From Segatella copri DSM 18205 (GTDB lineage Bacteria; Bacteroidota; Bacteroidia; Bacteroidales; Bacteroidaceae): 64,000 nucleotides of DNA. Below, piece by piece: positions 9,134-15,479 of the stretch (its first letter is position 1; the number at the start of each line of letters is the position of its first letter). The notes below the pieces were generated by a model, which saw only the letters and a list, made by a program, of their open reading frames with translations, was not told the origin of the DNA and searched no databases. The position numbers were made by a program, and so were the translations under genes. The stretch covers positions 129,501-193,500 of the forward strand of contig NZ_CP102288.1 of NCBI RefSeq assembly GCF_025151535.1. Reading direction: 5' to 3'.

Positions 9134-9267
9134 AGGAGTTAAGGAGTTAAGAAGTTAAAGGAGTTAAGACGTATGTCTTGTTGCCTAAGAACAACGCCTG
9201 AAGACTATTGTCTTAACTCCTTTAACTCCTTTAACTCCTTTAACTCCTTTAATTCCTTTAACTCCTT
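9134..9267. repeat. 9-bp tandem repeats (AGGAGTTAA / TTAACTCCT) in inverted arrangement
   Basis: Left block 9134-9169 contains AGGAGTTAA-type units; right block 9212-9267 contains about six copies of the complementary CTTTAACTC unit. The two blocks are separated by about 40 bp and can pair, giving a long imperfect hairpin between tsaE and porX. The porX stop codon (9258-9260) lies inside the right block. Confidence 0.8.
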
Positions 9268-10814
9268 TTTCTCGGTGTCAGCGTGATGAGCGGTATGAGC
9301 ATTTCCTCCATCGAGATGCCGCCGTGCTGGAAGGTATCCTTGTAGTATTGCACATAATAGTTGTAATTATTCGGATAGGCGAAGAAACTGTCGCCCGTGG
9401 CAAATACATACGAGGTACTCAGGTTAGGTGCCGGCAACTGGGCACGCTGAGGCTCCTTGATGGTGAAAACTTCCTTGCTCTGGTAAGCCAGATTCTTGCC
9501 CAGTTTGTAACGCAGGTTGGTGTTCGTATTGCGGTCGCCTACAATCTTGATTGGTTTCGATGCCCTGATGCTGCCGTGGTCGGTGGTGAGCACTACCTGG
9601 TAATCGCTCTGCGAAAGGAGCTTGAAGAGCTCGGAGAGAACCGAATGGCGGAGCCAGCTCTGCGTGATGCTGCGGTAGGCACTCTCGTTGTTGGCAAGCT
9701 CGCGCACCATCTTAGATTCGGTACGCGCGTGAGAGAGCATGTCGATGAAGTTAATCACCAGCACGTTCAAATCGTAGTTGCGGCACTCGTTGTAATGCTC
9801 CAGGAAGCGGTCGGCACCCTGCGAATCGTTCACCTTGTGATAACTGAAGGTATAGTGCTTTCTGAATCGCTCTATCTGGGTCTGTATCAGCGGCGCCTCG
9901 TTGAGGTTCTTGCCTTCCTCCTCGTCCTCATCTACCCAGAGGTCAGGGAACATTTCGGCTATCTTGTTCGGCATCAGGCCGCTGAAGATGGCGTTGCGCG
10001 CATATTGCGTGGCGGTAGGAAGGATGCTCATGTAGAGCTGCTCGTCGATGTCGAACAGGTCGCCGATGTCTTCAGCCAGCATGCGCCACTGGTCATAGCG
10101 GAAGTTATCTATCACAATCATGAACACCTTCTTGCCCTCATCGAGCAGCGGGAATATCTTGCGCTTGAAGATGTCGGGACTCATCAGATGGCGGTCTCTG
10201 TTGTCGGGACTCACCCAGTCGAGATAGTTCTTGGCTATGTATTTGGCGAAACCCTGGTTAGCCTCTTCCTTCTGCATGCCCAGCATCTCTGCCATCGGAC
10301 TTGCCGTATCGCTCAGCTTCAGTTCCCAGCTTACCAGTCGCCTGTAAATCTCCATCCAGTCTTCCGCCGTTCTGCATTCCATCATCTGCATGGCTATCTG
10401 CTGGTAGTCTTGCTGGTATCCGCTCTGCGTCACCTCCGCCACGATGTCTTTGCGGTGGATGTTCTTCTTGAGCGAGAGCAGAATCTGGTTCGGGTTTACG
10501 GGTTTGATCAGATAGTCGGCTATCTTTGAACCGATTGCCTGGTCCATGATGTTTTCTTCTTCGCTCTTGGTGCACATCACTACCGGTGTAGCAGGCTGGA
10601 TGTCCTTGATGCGTAGCAGGGTTTCCAGTCCGCTGAGTCCCGGCATCATCTCATCGAGCAGGATGAGGTCGAAGGTCTGCTGGCGGCAAAGTTCAATGGC
10701 ATCAGGGCCGTTGCTTACCGTCTGCACCTCGTATCCTTTCTTTTCCAGAAAGATGATGTGTGCCTTGAGAAGTTCTATCTCGTCGTCTATCCAAAGTAAT
10801 AATCCGTTGCTCAT
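9258..10814 (-). CDS. porX: PorX response regulator with PglZ domain (type IX secretion regulator)
   Basis: 518 residues. An N-terminal receiver domain (1-120) has Asp10/Asp11, the phosphoacceptor Asp54 (LILLDEMMPG), Thr82 and Lys104. Instead of a DNA-binding output it carries a helical linker and a large PglZ domain of the alkaline phosphatase superfamily, with MIVIDNFRYDQW and TTDHGSIRASKP segments supplying metal-binding acidic residues and His. This is the architecture of PorX, which in Porphyromonas regulates T9SS genes with the kinase PorY and sigma factor SigP; neither partner is visible here. The last codons lie in a tandem repeat, so the C-terminal residues RKRS are repeat-derived. 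Confidence 0.92.
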   Translation of the reverse strand: MSNGLLLWIDDEIELLKAHIIFLEKKGYEVQTVSNGPDAIELCRQQTFDLILLDEMMPGLSGLETLLRIKDIQPATPVVMCTKSEEENIMDQAIGSKIADYLIKPVNPNQILLSLKKNIHRKDIVAEVTQSGYQQDYQQIAMQMMECRTAEDWMEIYRRLVSWELKLSDTASPMAEMLGMQKEEANQGFAKYIAKNYLDWVSPDNRDRHLMSPDIFKRKIFPLLDEGKKVFMIVIDNFRYDQWRMLAEDIGDLFDIDEQLYMSILPTATQYARNAIFSGLMPNKIAEMFPDLWVDEDEEEGKNLNEAPLIQTQIERFRKHYTFSYHKVNDSQGADRFLEHYNECRNYDLNVLVINFIDMLSHARTESKMVRELANNESAYRSITQSWLRHSVLSELFKLLSQSDYQVVLTTDHGSIRASKPIKIVGDRNTNTNLRYKLGKNLAYQSKEVFTIKEPQRAQLPAPNLSTSYVFATGDSFFAYPNNYNYYVQYYKDTFQHGGISMEEMLIPLITLTPRKRS

Positions 10815-11126
10815 ATTTTATATCCTTTTTCTTTTCGGGGTGCTAAAGTACAAAGAAAAATGGAATGAGGAACACGACTTCGTGTTAAAGAGAGTTAATG
10901 ATAAAGATTCTTTGGTACTTTTTATGAAAACGTTTGTATTACCTTGTGACAAAACCTAAAGACATAGGTTATTTGAAACTTATTTGTATAACTAAACATA
11001 AGCATTATGATCAGACGCAATTACTTGAAAAATTTGTCTATTTAGCAATAATACGACCGGGAATCCGTTTTTTATGGTAAGGTAATTCATAAAAACGAAC
11101 AATATAAAGAAGAAAAACAAGAAACA
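10815..11126. other. 312-bp intergenic region between porX and lysO
   Basis: AT-rich spacer between divergent genes. I see no lysine-riboswitch-like fold and no ORF. A minus-strand promoter for porX may lie near 10842-10856 (TTTCTTTGTACTTTAG read on the minus strand). No other structure stands out. Confidence 0.4.
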
Positions 11127-11438
11127 ATGCTCAAGATAGTAATGATTATGTTATGCGGAATAGGTACCGGCTATCTGCTCCGCAACAAGAAAATGAGTTT
11201 TATCGGCCGTATCATCACGGTGCTGATATGGGTACTCCTGTTCCTGCTCGGTATCGAGGTAGGTTCTAACCCTCGTATCATCAGCGGTCTTCAGACCCTG
11301 GGACTTGAGGCGATAGCCCTGACCTTGGGAGGCAGTCTGGGTAGTGCACTCTTTGCTTGGGCATTGTGGAAGTATGTTACAGCAAAGCAGGCTAAATCGT
11401 CGGCTCACGCTGAAACCGGGAAAGGAGGCAAGGCATGA
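11127..11438 (+). CDS. LysO N-terminal half (DUF340 membrane protein)
   Basis: A 103-residue hydrophobic protein with about three membrane segments (1-16, 27-44, 57-80) and a Lys-rich tail. It matches the N-terminal part of LysO (YbjE) of E. coli, a ~300-residue lysine exporter. The remainder of that protein is encoded by the next gene, whose ATG overlaps this stop (ATGA at 11435-11438), so translation is probably coupled and the two halves presumably assemble in the inner membrane. Substrate is inferred from the family. Confidence 0.75.
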   Translation: MLKIVMIMLCGIGTGYLLRNKKMSFIGRIITVLIWVLLFLLGIEVGSNPRIISGLQTLGLEAIALTLGGSLGSALFAWALWKYVTAKQAKSSAHAETGKGGKA

Positions 11439-12037
11439 AAGGCAGTTTGATTATCGTAAGCTTCTTTGTTCTGGGTATCATCGTAGGCTTGTGTGATGTG
11501 ATTCCGGCAGGTCTTCTGGACAGCGACGTGAGCTATTGTGCACTCTGCTGCCTGATGTTCTGCGTAGGTATCAGCATCGGTTGCGATACCTCAGTGCTGA
11601 AGAGTTTCAAGAAGGTGAATCCCCGTCTGATGATGCTCCCTGTGATGACCATTCTGGGTACGCTGGCAGGTTGTGCCGCCGTATCTCTCATCTTGAGCCA
11701 CCGCCAGCTTACCGATTGTCTGGCTATAGGTTCAGGATTCGGATATTACTCACTTTCTAGTATCTTCATCACCGAATACAGGGGCGCCGAACTGGGAACT
11801 ATCGCCCTTCTTGCCAACATCTTCCGCGAGATTCTCACCCTGCTGTGTGCTCCGCTGCTGGCAAAATACTTCGGCAAACTGGCACCTATCAGTGTAGGTG
11901 GAGCCACGACCATGGATACAACGTTGCCTATCATCACCCGATATTCGGGCGAGAGTTTCATCATCGTTTCCATCTTCCATGGCTTCTGTGTCGACTTTTC
12001 TGTACCCTTCCTGGTTACTTTCTTCTGTTCTTTGTAG
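11435..12037 (+). CDS. lysO: Lysine exporter LysO family, C-terminal part
   Basis: 200 residues with about six membrane segments, homologous to the C-terminal two thirds of LysO. Recognisable segments are GSGFGYYSLSSIFITEYRG around 98-116 and VGGATTMDTTLP near 153-164, conserved in the family. It overlaps the upstream N-terminal half by four bases. Known LysO exports lysine and its toxic analogue thialysine in E. coli; the function here is by family. Confidence 0.85.
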   Translation: MKGSLIIVSFFVLGIIVGLCDVIPAGLLDSDVSYCALCCLMFCVGISIGCDTSVLKSFKKVNPRLMMLPVMTILGTLAGCAAVSLILSHRQLTDCLAIGSGFGYYSLSSIFITEYRGAELGTIALLANIFREILTLLCAPLLAKYFGKLAPISVGGATTMDTTLPIITRYSGESFIIVSIFHGFCVDFSVPFLVTFFCSL

Positions 12038-12072
12038 AAATAGCTAAAAGCAGTTCTTAAGACCTAAATAAA

Positions 12073-12106
12073 AAAGCCCCCGATGCGTTATGCACCGAGG
12101 GCTTTG
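12073..12106 (-). terminator. Hairpin terminator, T-run on minus strand
   Basis: AAAGCCC at 12073-12079 pairs with GGGCTTT at 12100-12106, with additional CG(A)TGC/GCA(C)CG pairing inside. The T run (TTTTTTATTT) lies on the minus-strand side, so it best serves the smalltalk/HU transcript, though it may also stop lysO. Confidence 0.65.
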
Positions 12107-12134
12107 CTATGTCGAATCAAAATTTAAAAAACAT

Positions 12135-12219
12135 CTTTTTTTTACCTTTTTACCTTTAAAGAGCAGCCTTGCTGGCTTAACATCCCGCTAGGCTTTTTTA
12201 CCTTTTTACTTTTTTACCT
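12135..12219. repeat. GTAAAA-type repeat with AGCCTAGCGG core
   Basis: Read on the minus strand: GGTAAAAAAGTAAAAAGGTAAAA runs, then GCCTAGCGGGATGT, then another GGTAAAAAGGTAAA run, starting directly after the smalltalk stop codon. The same arrangement (GTAAAA runs, GCCTAGCGGAATGT) follows the antirepressor gene at 30001-30068. Confidence 0.65.
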
Positions 12220-12315
12220 TTAAAGAGTGCAGCTGGTAACTCCGAGCGTAGTAGCGATGGCTGTAAGGACGGAGATTGCAATCTGCAAAATCGTTTTCCA
12301 AGTATTTGCTTTCAT
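12220..12315 (-). CDS. Smalltalk protein (31 aa)
   Basis: A very short ORF of 31 codons beginning MKANTWKTILQIAISVLT and ending GVTSCTL. It matches the Bacteroidetes family named smalltalk protein: basic start, one hydrophobic helix, and TTLGVTSC at the end. Function is unknown. The gene lies 164 bp downstream of the HU-like gene on the same strand, the usual pairing for this family. The Cys near the C-terminus is a conserved family feature, not an N-terminal lipobox. Confidence 0.85.
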   Translation of the reverse strand: MKANTWKTILQIAISVLTAIATTLGVTSCTL

Positions 12316-12478
12316 AATCTTTATTTTAATGTTTAATGTTGAATGTTGAGTGTTGAGTGTTGACTTTTTGAATGTTGAATGTTAACTTGGTGGGGGGATG
12401 CGCTGGCTTCCGTCAGGCGTTAGGGAGAGACGCACCCCCGTTAGGCACTCCTGCGGGTTTTGCCCTCAGGCGAGGGCT
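12316..12478. repeat. TTGAATGT tandem repeats and GC-rich dyads upstream of smalltalk
   Basis: 12333-12392 is a run of TTGAATGT / TTGAGTGT units. After it come a GGGGGATGCG...CGCACCCCC dyad (about 12394-12439) and a perfect hairpin GCCCTC-AGGC-GAGGGC at 12462-12477, one base beyond the HU stop. The last is a candidate terminator or processing hairpin between HU and smalltalk on the minus strand. Similar TTGAATGT runs flank the HU start (13054-13107) and the antirepressor start (26302-26345). Confidence 0.65.
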
Positions 12479-13042
12479 TTATTCAAGCCCGTCGCCGCTA
12501 TCCTGAGAGCCGCCTCCGCCGCCTTCTTGGGTTCCGCCACCGGTAGTACCTGAGCCGCCCTGGCTGGTGTCAGAGCCACCGCCCTGAGTTGTGTCACCAC
12601 CGCCTGTGGTGCCCTCCTCGTCGGTGCCGATATAGCCGCCGTACTCCTGAATCTTGCACTTCTTGCGCAGCTCGGCATTGCTCCAGCTCTTCGTGTTTCT
12701 CACAATCAGGTGCACGCCCTCCACGCTGGCAGCCGTCACCTTCTCCTTGGTATCCTCCGCCTTGGAGCTCATACCGATGGAGAACAATCCGAGGTCAGAG
12801 AGACGCACGCTCTTGCCGTCGAGAATCAGCTCCTGCAGATGGTCGAGTGCATCCATCAGCACACCGTGGATGGTACCACGAGAGTATGGCGAGCCGTGGT
12901 CGGAGATATGCGATACGAATCCCTCGAAGTCCACTTCGCGGTCGGTTACCGAAGTAGCATACCACTTCTTCTTACCTGCGTTTTCACCAGTCTGAGGTGT
13001 GCGCTGTACTTTACGATATTTCAATGTTCCTTTTACTTCCAT
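12479..13042 (-). CDS. HU-like DNA-binding protein with Gly/Ser/Thr-rich tail
   Basis: 187 residues. Residues 1-130 match the Bacteroidetes HU family DNA-binding protein variant that starts V-K-Y/Y-x-x-x-x-R-x-P: here GTLKYRKVQRTP, then WYATSV..., DFEGFVSHISDHGSPYSRGT, LQELILDGKSVRLSDLG. The remaining ~50 residues are almost only Gly, Ser, Thr and Gln with acidic residues, a disordered tail. Such proteins usually sit beside smalltalk and DUF3987/VirE-type genes in accessory clusters. A consensus-like promoter on the minus strand lies at 13143-13174. Confidence 0.88.
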   Translation of the reverse strand: MEVKGTLKYRKVQRTPQTGENAGKKKWYATSVTDREVDFEGFVSHISDHGSPYSRGTIHGVLMDALDHLQELILDGKSVRLSDLGLFSIGMSSKAEDTKEKVTAASVEGVHLIVRNTKSWSNAELRKKCKIQEYGGYIGTDEEGTTGGGDTTQGGGSDTSQGGSGTTGGGTQEGGGGGSQDSGDGLE

Positions 13043-13053
13043 AATCTTTAGTT

Positions 13054-13107
13054 TTAATGTTGAATGTTAAATTAATAGTGTTGAATGTTGAATGTTGAAT
13101 GTTGACT
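13054..13107. repeat. TTGAATGT tandem repeat upstream of HU gene
   Basis: Runs of TGTTGAATGTTGAATGTTGA in the leader of the HU-like gene, of the same type as 12333-12392 and 26302-26345. Confidence 0.7.
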
Positions 13108-13142
13108 TGGCGGGGTGCACAAGCCTTTCTTGAACGACAGTG

Positions 13143-13174
13143 CAAAGATACGCCAATTTCCCGATACCACCAAA
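13143..13174 (-). promoter_or_regulatory. Promoter for the HU-like gene
   Basis: On the minus strand: TTTG (plus 13171-13174), 20-bp spacer, TATCTTTG (plus 13143-13150), about 100 bp upstream of the HU start. Confidence 0.65.
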
Positions 13175-13318
13175 TTTCAGCGTGTGATAAGGCGCGATTT
13201 TCAGCACGCTTTCAATCCGAAACCTGTTAAACAATCTAACTCGCCGTTTTGCGCCCCGCAACTCATACTTTTTCAGAAGAGAAACCATAGAGTTAAAGAG
13301 AAGAAAACACAGCACCTT

Positions 13319-13539
13319 ATTCAGTATTCAGTTATTCAGTTTTTTTTAAGGGTTTACTTTTTACCCCCTTAAAAAGTAAAGTTTATATACTATCTATATA
13401 TCTATATATATAAATATATATATAATATAATATAATAATAAAAAATACATTACAAAATAACCAATCCCTTTCTTCTGGGTTTTCAAACCCTTTATCTATG
13501 TAAGGGTTTAAAAAAAAACTGAATAACTGAATACTGAAT
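13319..13539. repeat. Nested inverted-repeat element (three-hairpin arrangement)
   Basis: Outer arms 13319-13349 and 13508-13539 are inverted copies over about 30 bp (ATTCAGTATTCAGTTATTCAG plus a T/A run, differing by one base in the run). Inside, TTTACTTTTT/AAAAAGTAAA (13353-13362 and 13371-13380) and AAACCCTT/AAGGGTTT (13485-13492 and 13502-13509) form two further perfect hairpins. The centre (13381-13440) is nearly pure A/T with TATA runs. No ORF. The 23-bp arm sequence recurs exactly at 25651-25673. With flanking sequence this explains most of the 646-bp gap 13043-13688. Confidence 0.8.
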
Positions 13540-13568
13540 ACGGAACAAGGCAATTGCAGAAAGGATTG

Positions 13569-13599
13569 TTCTTATATTTTTCGCGCACTTATAAACATT
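13569..13599. repeat. 31-bp repeat upstream of Rpn-type genes, copy 1
   Basis: TTCTTATATTTTTCGCGCAC followed by TTATAAACATT. A copy with one mismatch lies at 15342-15372. Both stand 100-140 bp upstream of genes of the Rpn family. Confidence 0.7.
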
Positions 13600-13646
13600 T
13601 TCTCAATTTTTATCAGAAAACTCTTGCAGATATGAAAATAAAATCG

Positions 13647-13654
13647 TAACTTTG
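13647..13654 (+). promoter_or_regulatory. -7 element (TAACTTTG) upstream of the 13689 gene
   Basis: TAACTTTG with CTTG 20 bp upstream as a weak -33 element, 35 bp before the start codon. Confidence 0.5.
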
Positions 13655-13688
13655 CTGATGCAATAGAAATATTAATAACATTGGGATT

Positions 13689-14045
13689 ATGAAGCAGGTA
13701 GAAGAAAGATATATCAGTTTTGAAGCCAGCAAGATGGCATATCGTGATATCAAGAATTCAATTGATACCGCCAAGCGAGAAGGTAAAGAAGAGGGCCTGG
13801 CTGAAGGCTGGGAGAAGGGCCTGGCTGAAGGCATGGAAAAGGGCTTGGCTGAAGGCATGGAAAAGGGCTTGGCTGAAGGCATGGAAATGGGCTTGGTAAA
13901 AGGCTTGGCTGAAGGCATGGAGAAGGGCATGAACAAGCGAAGCCTTGAGATTGCCAGAAAGATGCTGGCGAATGGTATGGATGCTGCCACGGTGATGGAA
14001 ATAACAGGATTGTCGGAGAGTCAGTTACAGCAGCTGAAAGGATAA
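13689..14045 (+). CDS. Short Rpn-family C-terminal protein with EGMEKGLA repeats
   Basis: 118 residues that correspond only to the C-terminal part of Rpn-family (PD-(D/E)XK nuclease family transposase-like) proteins. No catalytic domain is present. Residues 35-82 are tandem 8-residue units of the EGMEKGLA type, and the end (ARKMLANGMDAATVMEITGLSESQLQQL) is the typical small helical tail. It has its own promoter-like sequence and start, so it may be expressed. It is probably a truncated Rpn gene; a sequence resembling the Rpn N-terminal half follows it directly. Confidence 0.6.
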   Translation: MKQVEERYISFEASKMAYRDIKNSIDTAKREGKEEGLAEGWEKGLAEGMEKGLAEGMEKGLAEGMEMGLVKGLAEGMEKGMNKRSLEIARKMLANGMDAATVMEITGLSESQLQQLKG

Positions 14046-14161
14046 GGAACTGCCTGGAGAAACGAATGATCTCCGAGGCTGCATCTTTGACATCTATTGT
14101 GTTACCGACGATGATAAACATTTCATCGTTGAGATGCAGAACAGATGGGTACCTTTCTTTG
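14043..14161 (+). pseudogene. Internal fragment of an Rpn-family gene
   Basis: The bases directly after the preceding stop encode, in one frame, NDLRGCIFDIYCVTDDDK and on to MQNRWVPFF, matching residues about 48-84 of the intact Rpn protein at 15480 almost exactly. It stops being similar at 14161, precisely where the 178-bp repeat begins. No start codon. Confidence 0.8.
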
Positions 14162-14338
14162 CGGCTGCACCCTTTCGGCTAGCCCCACACGCCCTGAAGG
14201 GGCAGAAGCTCCTAGCCCAGGGCAACACCCTGGGTATTAATGAAATATAAACTAACGCCCTGTAAGGGCAAAAGCTTTAAAAATATTCGAATTTTAATCT
14301 ATAGGCTTATGGTACATGTAAATGAAACAATAGTTATA
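14161..14338. repeat. 178-bp repeat with GCCCTGAAGGGGC dyads, copy 1
   Basis: Begins CGGCTGCACCCTTTCGGCT and ends about AATGAAACAATAG. The second copy at 16796-16974 is roughly 95% identical end to end. It contains the palindromic modules CGCCCTGAAGGGGCAG, CCAGGGCAACACCCTGG and CGCCCTGTAAGGGC that also build the larger elements at 30089-30389 and 34916-35199. Both copies follow Rpn-derived sequence. Confidence 0.85.
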
Positions 14339-14372
14339 TATTCACTTTTGCGTGATTTTTCTTGCTGAAAAG

Positions 14373-14403
14373 TTTGTTTTATCAAAGATTATTCGTATCT
14401 TTG
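14373..14403 (+). promoter_or_regulatory. Promoter of the Abi leader RNA (copy 1)
   Basis: TTTG at 14373-14376, 19-bp spacer, TATCTTTG at 14396-14403: an exact match to the Bacteroidetes consensus. It lies 76 bp upstream of the Abi start, leaving room for the hairpin leader. Confidence 0.7.
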
Positions 14404-14405
14404 CA

Positions 14406-14463
14406 GCGTCAGTCCTCGCCAAGCCTCTTAACAATGCTCAAATCGTGCGAGGCGTTTTTTATT
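14406..14463 (+). ncRNA. Candidate hairpin non-coding RNA / leader upstream of an Abi-family gene (copy 1)
   Basis: After the promoter comes CAGTCCTCGCCAAGCCTCTT; CCTCGC (14414-14419) pairs with GCGAGG (14447-14452), followed by CGTTTTTTATTT. This gives a ~55-nt transcript ending in an intrinsic terminator directly in front of an Abi gene. A leader with the same start (CAGTTCCTGCCACGCCTCTT) and layout precedes the second Abi gene on the opposite strand (15080-15140). Small RNAs paired with HEPN-domain Abi proteins have been described; the assignment here is by arrangement, not by a search. Confidence 0.5.
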
Positions 14464-14478
14464 TATACACATTTGAAT

Positions 14479-14864
14479 ATGGCAAATCTTATACCTTTTA
14501 CAAAACGATTTGAATCTTCAGAAAATCTCGTTAATTTGCTTGAATCACGAGGTTTACAGATTTATGATAGGAACAAAGCCATACAGTACCTTGACAATAT
14601 TGGTTATTACAGATTGTCTGCTTATATGTATCCTTTGTTGAAGATGCCCAAGACTGCACATTTATACAAGGAAGGTTCATCCTTCAAGAAAGTGATGATG
14701 CTTTATCGTTTTGATAAGAAACTGAGACTACTCATGTTCAATGAGATAGAAAAGATTGAAATTGCTATCCCAAAATAACATGGTTGTTCATTCTGTTTCC
14801 CGAAATTGACTTAAAAGCTCTCGGCTTTCCGCAGGGATGGCGAATGGAACCATTATGGAGGTAA
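14479..14864 (+). pseudogene. Abi-family (AbiD/AbiF-like) protein, internally deleted
   Basis: The start is placed at ATG 14479 (MANLIPFTKRFESS); a longer reading from 14362 would run through the promoter and leader. The first 100 codons match the N-terminal part of Abi_2/AbiF-type proteins: LLESRGLQIYDRNKAIQYL, IGYYRLSAYMYPLL, FDKKLRLLMFNEIEKIEIAI. A stop follows at 14776-14778. Just beyond, in one frame, come WLFILFPEIDLKALGFPQGW and the ending EPLW, the typical C-terminus of the same family. The middle part with the expected HEPN RxxxxH residues is missing, so the toxin cannot be functional. Confidence 0.75.
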
Positions 14865-14866
14865 TT

Positions 14867-15064
14867 TCAAGTGAAACTGCTATTTTGTGCAAATCTATGT
14901 GATTCTGTATTCAGTTCCATCGGTTGTAGGTAGTTCGCAAAACGAAAATAGCTTACAGAATGAAGAAATTTTATAGCATCTTCTTCATCTTCGATTGTCA
15001 GCCCGCGTTCTTTCAGAATGTCAAGTTGACAATAAAAATCCATTGCTTGTTTTGTGTACTGCAT
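14867..15064 (-). pseudogene. N-terminal fragment of a second Abi-family gene
   Basis: 65 codons starting MQYTKQAMDFYCQLDILKER, then GLTIEDEEDAIKFLHSVSYFRFANYLQPME, the characteristic N-terminus of Abi_2-type proteins. It breaks off at FAQNSSFT, where the full-length family would continue for more than 200 residues. It is tail-to-tail with the first Abi remnant, the ends being 2 bp apart, so one rearrangement probably destroyed both. It keeps its own promoter and hairpin leader upstream. Confidence 0.75.
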
Positions 15065-15079
15065 ATTACTTCAGTATAA

Positions 15080-15138
15080 TATAAAACACGAAGTCCTGCC
15101 GTGGTACGCTTTCAAGAAGAGGCGTGGCAGGAACTGTT
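15080..15138 (-). ncRNA. Candidate hairpin non-coding RNA / leader upstream of an Abi-family gene (copy 2)
   Basis: On the minus strand after TAATTTTGCAG: CAACAGTTCCTGCCACGCCT, then CTTCTTGAAAGCGTACCAC, then GGCAGG, then ACTTCGTGTTTTATATT. CCTGCC (plus 15126-15131) pairs with GGCAGG (plus 15095-15100). Position, size, first 20 nt and U-rich end parallel the leader at 14406-14463, though the paired bases differ (CCTGCC/GGCAGG against CCTCGC/GCGAGG), which is a compensatory type of change. Confidence 0.5.
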
Positions 15139-15142
15139 GCTG

Positions 15143-15150
15143 CAAAATTA
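15143..15150 (-). promoter_or_regulatory. -7 element of Abi leader copy 2
   Basis: TAATTTTG on the minus strand, with GTTG 20 bp upstream (plus 15171-15174) as an imperfect -33 element. Confidence 0.5.
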
Positions 15151-15341
15151 CTAATTTCATTCCAAAATGCCAACTTTTTTTTAAAGAATATGCATTCTAA
15201 ATATGCTATTTAACATTGTATAACGGAATTTCGGTCAACGAACCATCTCATGTCATTTGATACTTTCTTCATACTTCTTTTCTTTTGATTCTATTTTGCG
15301 AAGATACAAAAGAATCCGAATAACCGGAAACCATTTCATCT

Positions 15342-15372
15342 TTCTTATATTTTTCGCGCACTAATAAACATT
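15342..15372. repeat. 31-bp repeat upstream of Rpn-type genes, copy 2
   Basis: One mismatch to 13569-13599; it stands in the same position relative to the downstream Rpn gene. Confidence 0.7.
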
Positions 15373-15385
15373 CTCCCTTTGCCAG

Positions 15386-15434
15386 TAACTTTTTCTAAAA
15401 CTTTTCCCCGATTTTCTTGCGTGTTTCGAAATAA
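15386..15434. repeat. 49-bp upstream block, copy 1
   Basis: Begins TAACTTTTTCTAAAACTTTT and ends TTTCGAAATAA. A copy with a single mismatch lies at 17130-17178 upstream of an unrelated small gene. Each is followed 6 bp later by a -7 element (TATCTTTG here, 15440-15447). Confidence 0.8.
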
Positions 15435-15439
15435 AAGTT

Positions 15440-15447
15440 TATCTTTG
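15440..15447 (+). promoter_or_regulatory. -7 element (TATCTTTG) of the rpn gene
   Basis: TATCTTTG with CTTG 20 bp upstream (15416-15419), 33 bp ahead of the start codon. Confidence 0.55.
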
Positions 15448-15479
15448 CGGCAGATTTACAGAATCTAAACTGATAATTT

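Noticed and set aside
9212..9267. CRISPR-like array
   Set aside because: Units are 9 bp without unique spacers; a simple tandem repeat.
9324..10529. 401-codon open frame antisense to porX
   Set aside because: Shadow frame; porX on the other strand has all its domains.
10815..11126. Lysine riboswitch upstream of lysO
   Set aside because: The region is AT-rich and shows none of the conserved paired elements of the L-box.
13381..13440. Plasmid-type origin in the TATA-rich centre of the inverted repeat
   Set aside because: No iterons and no replication initiator gene in the vicinity; composition alone is insufficient.
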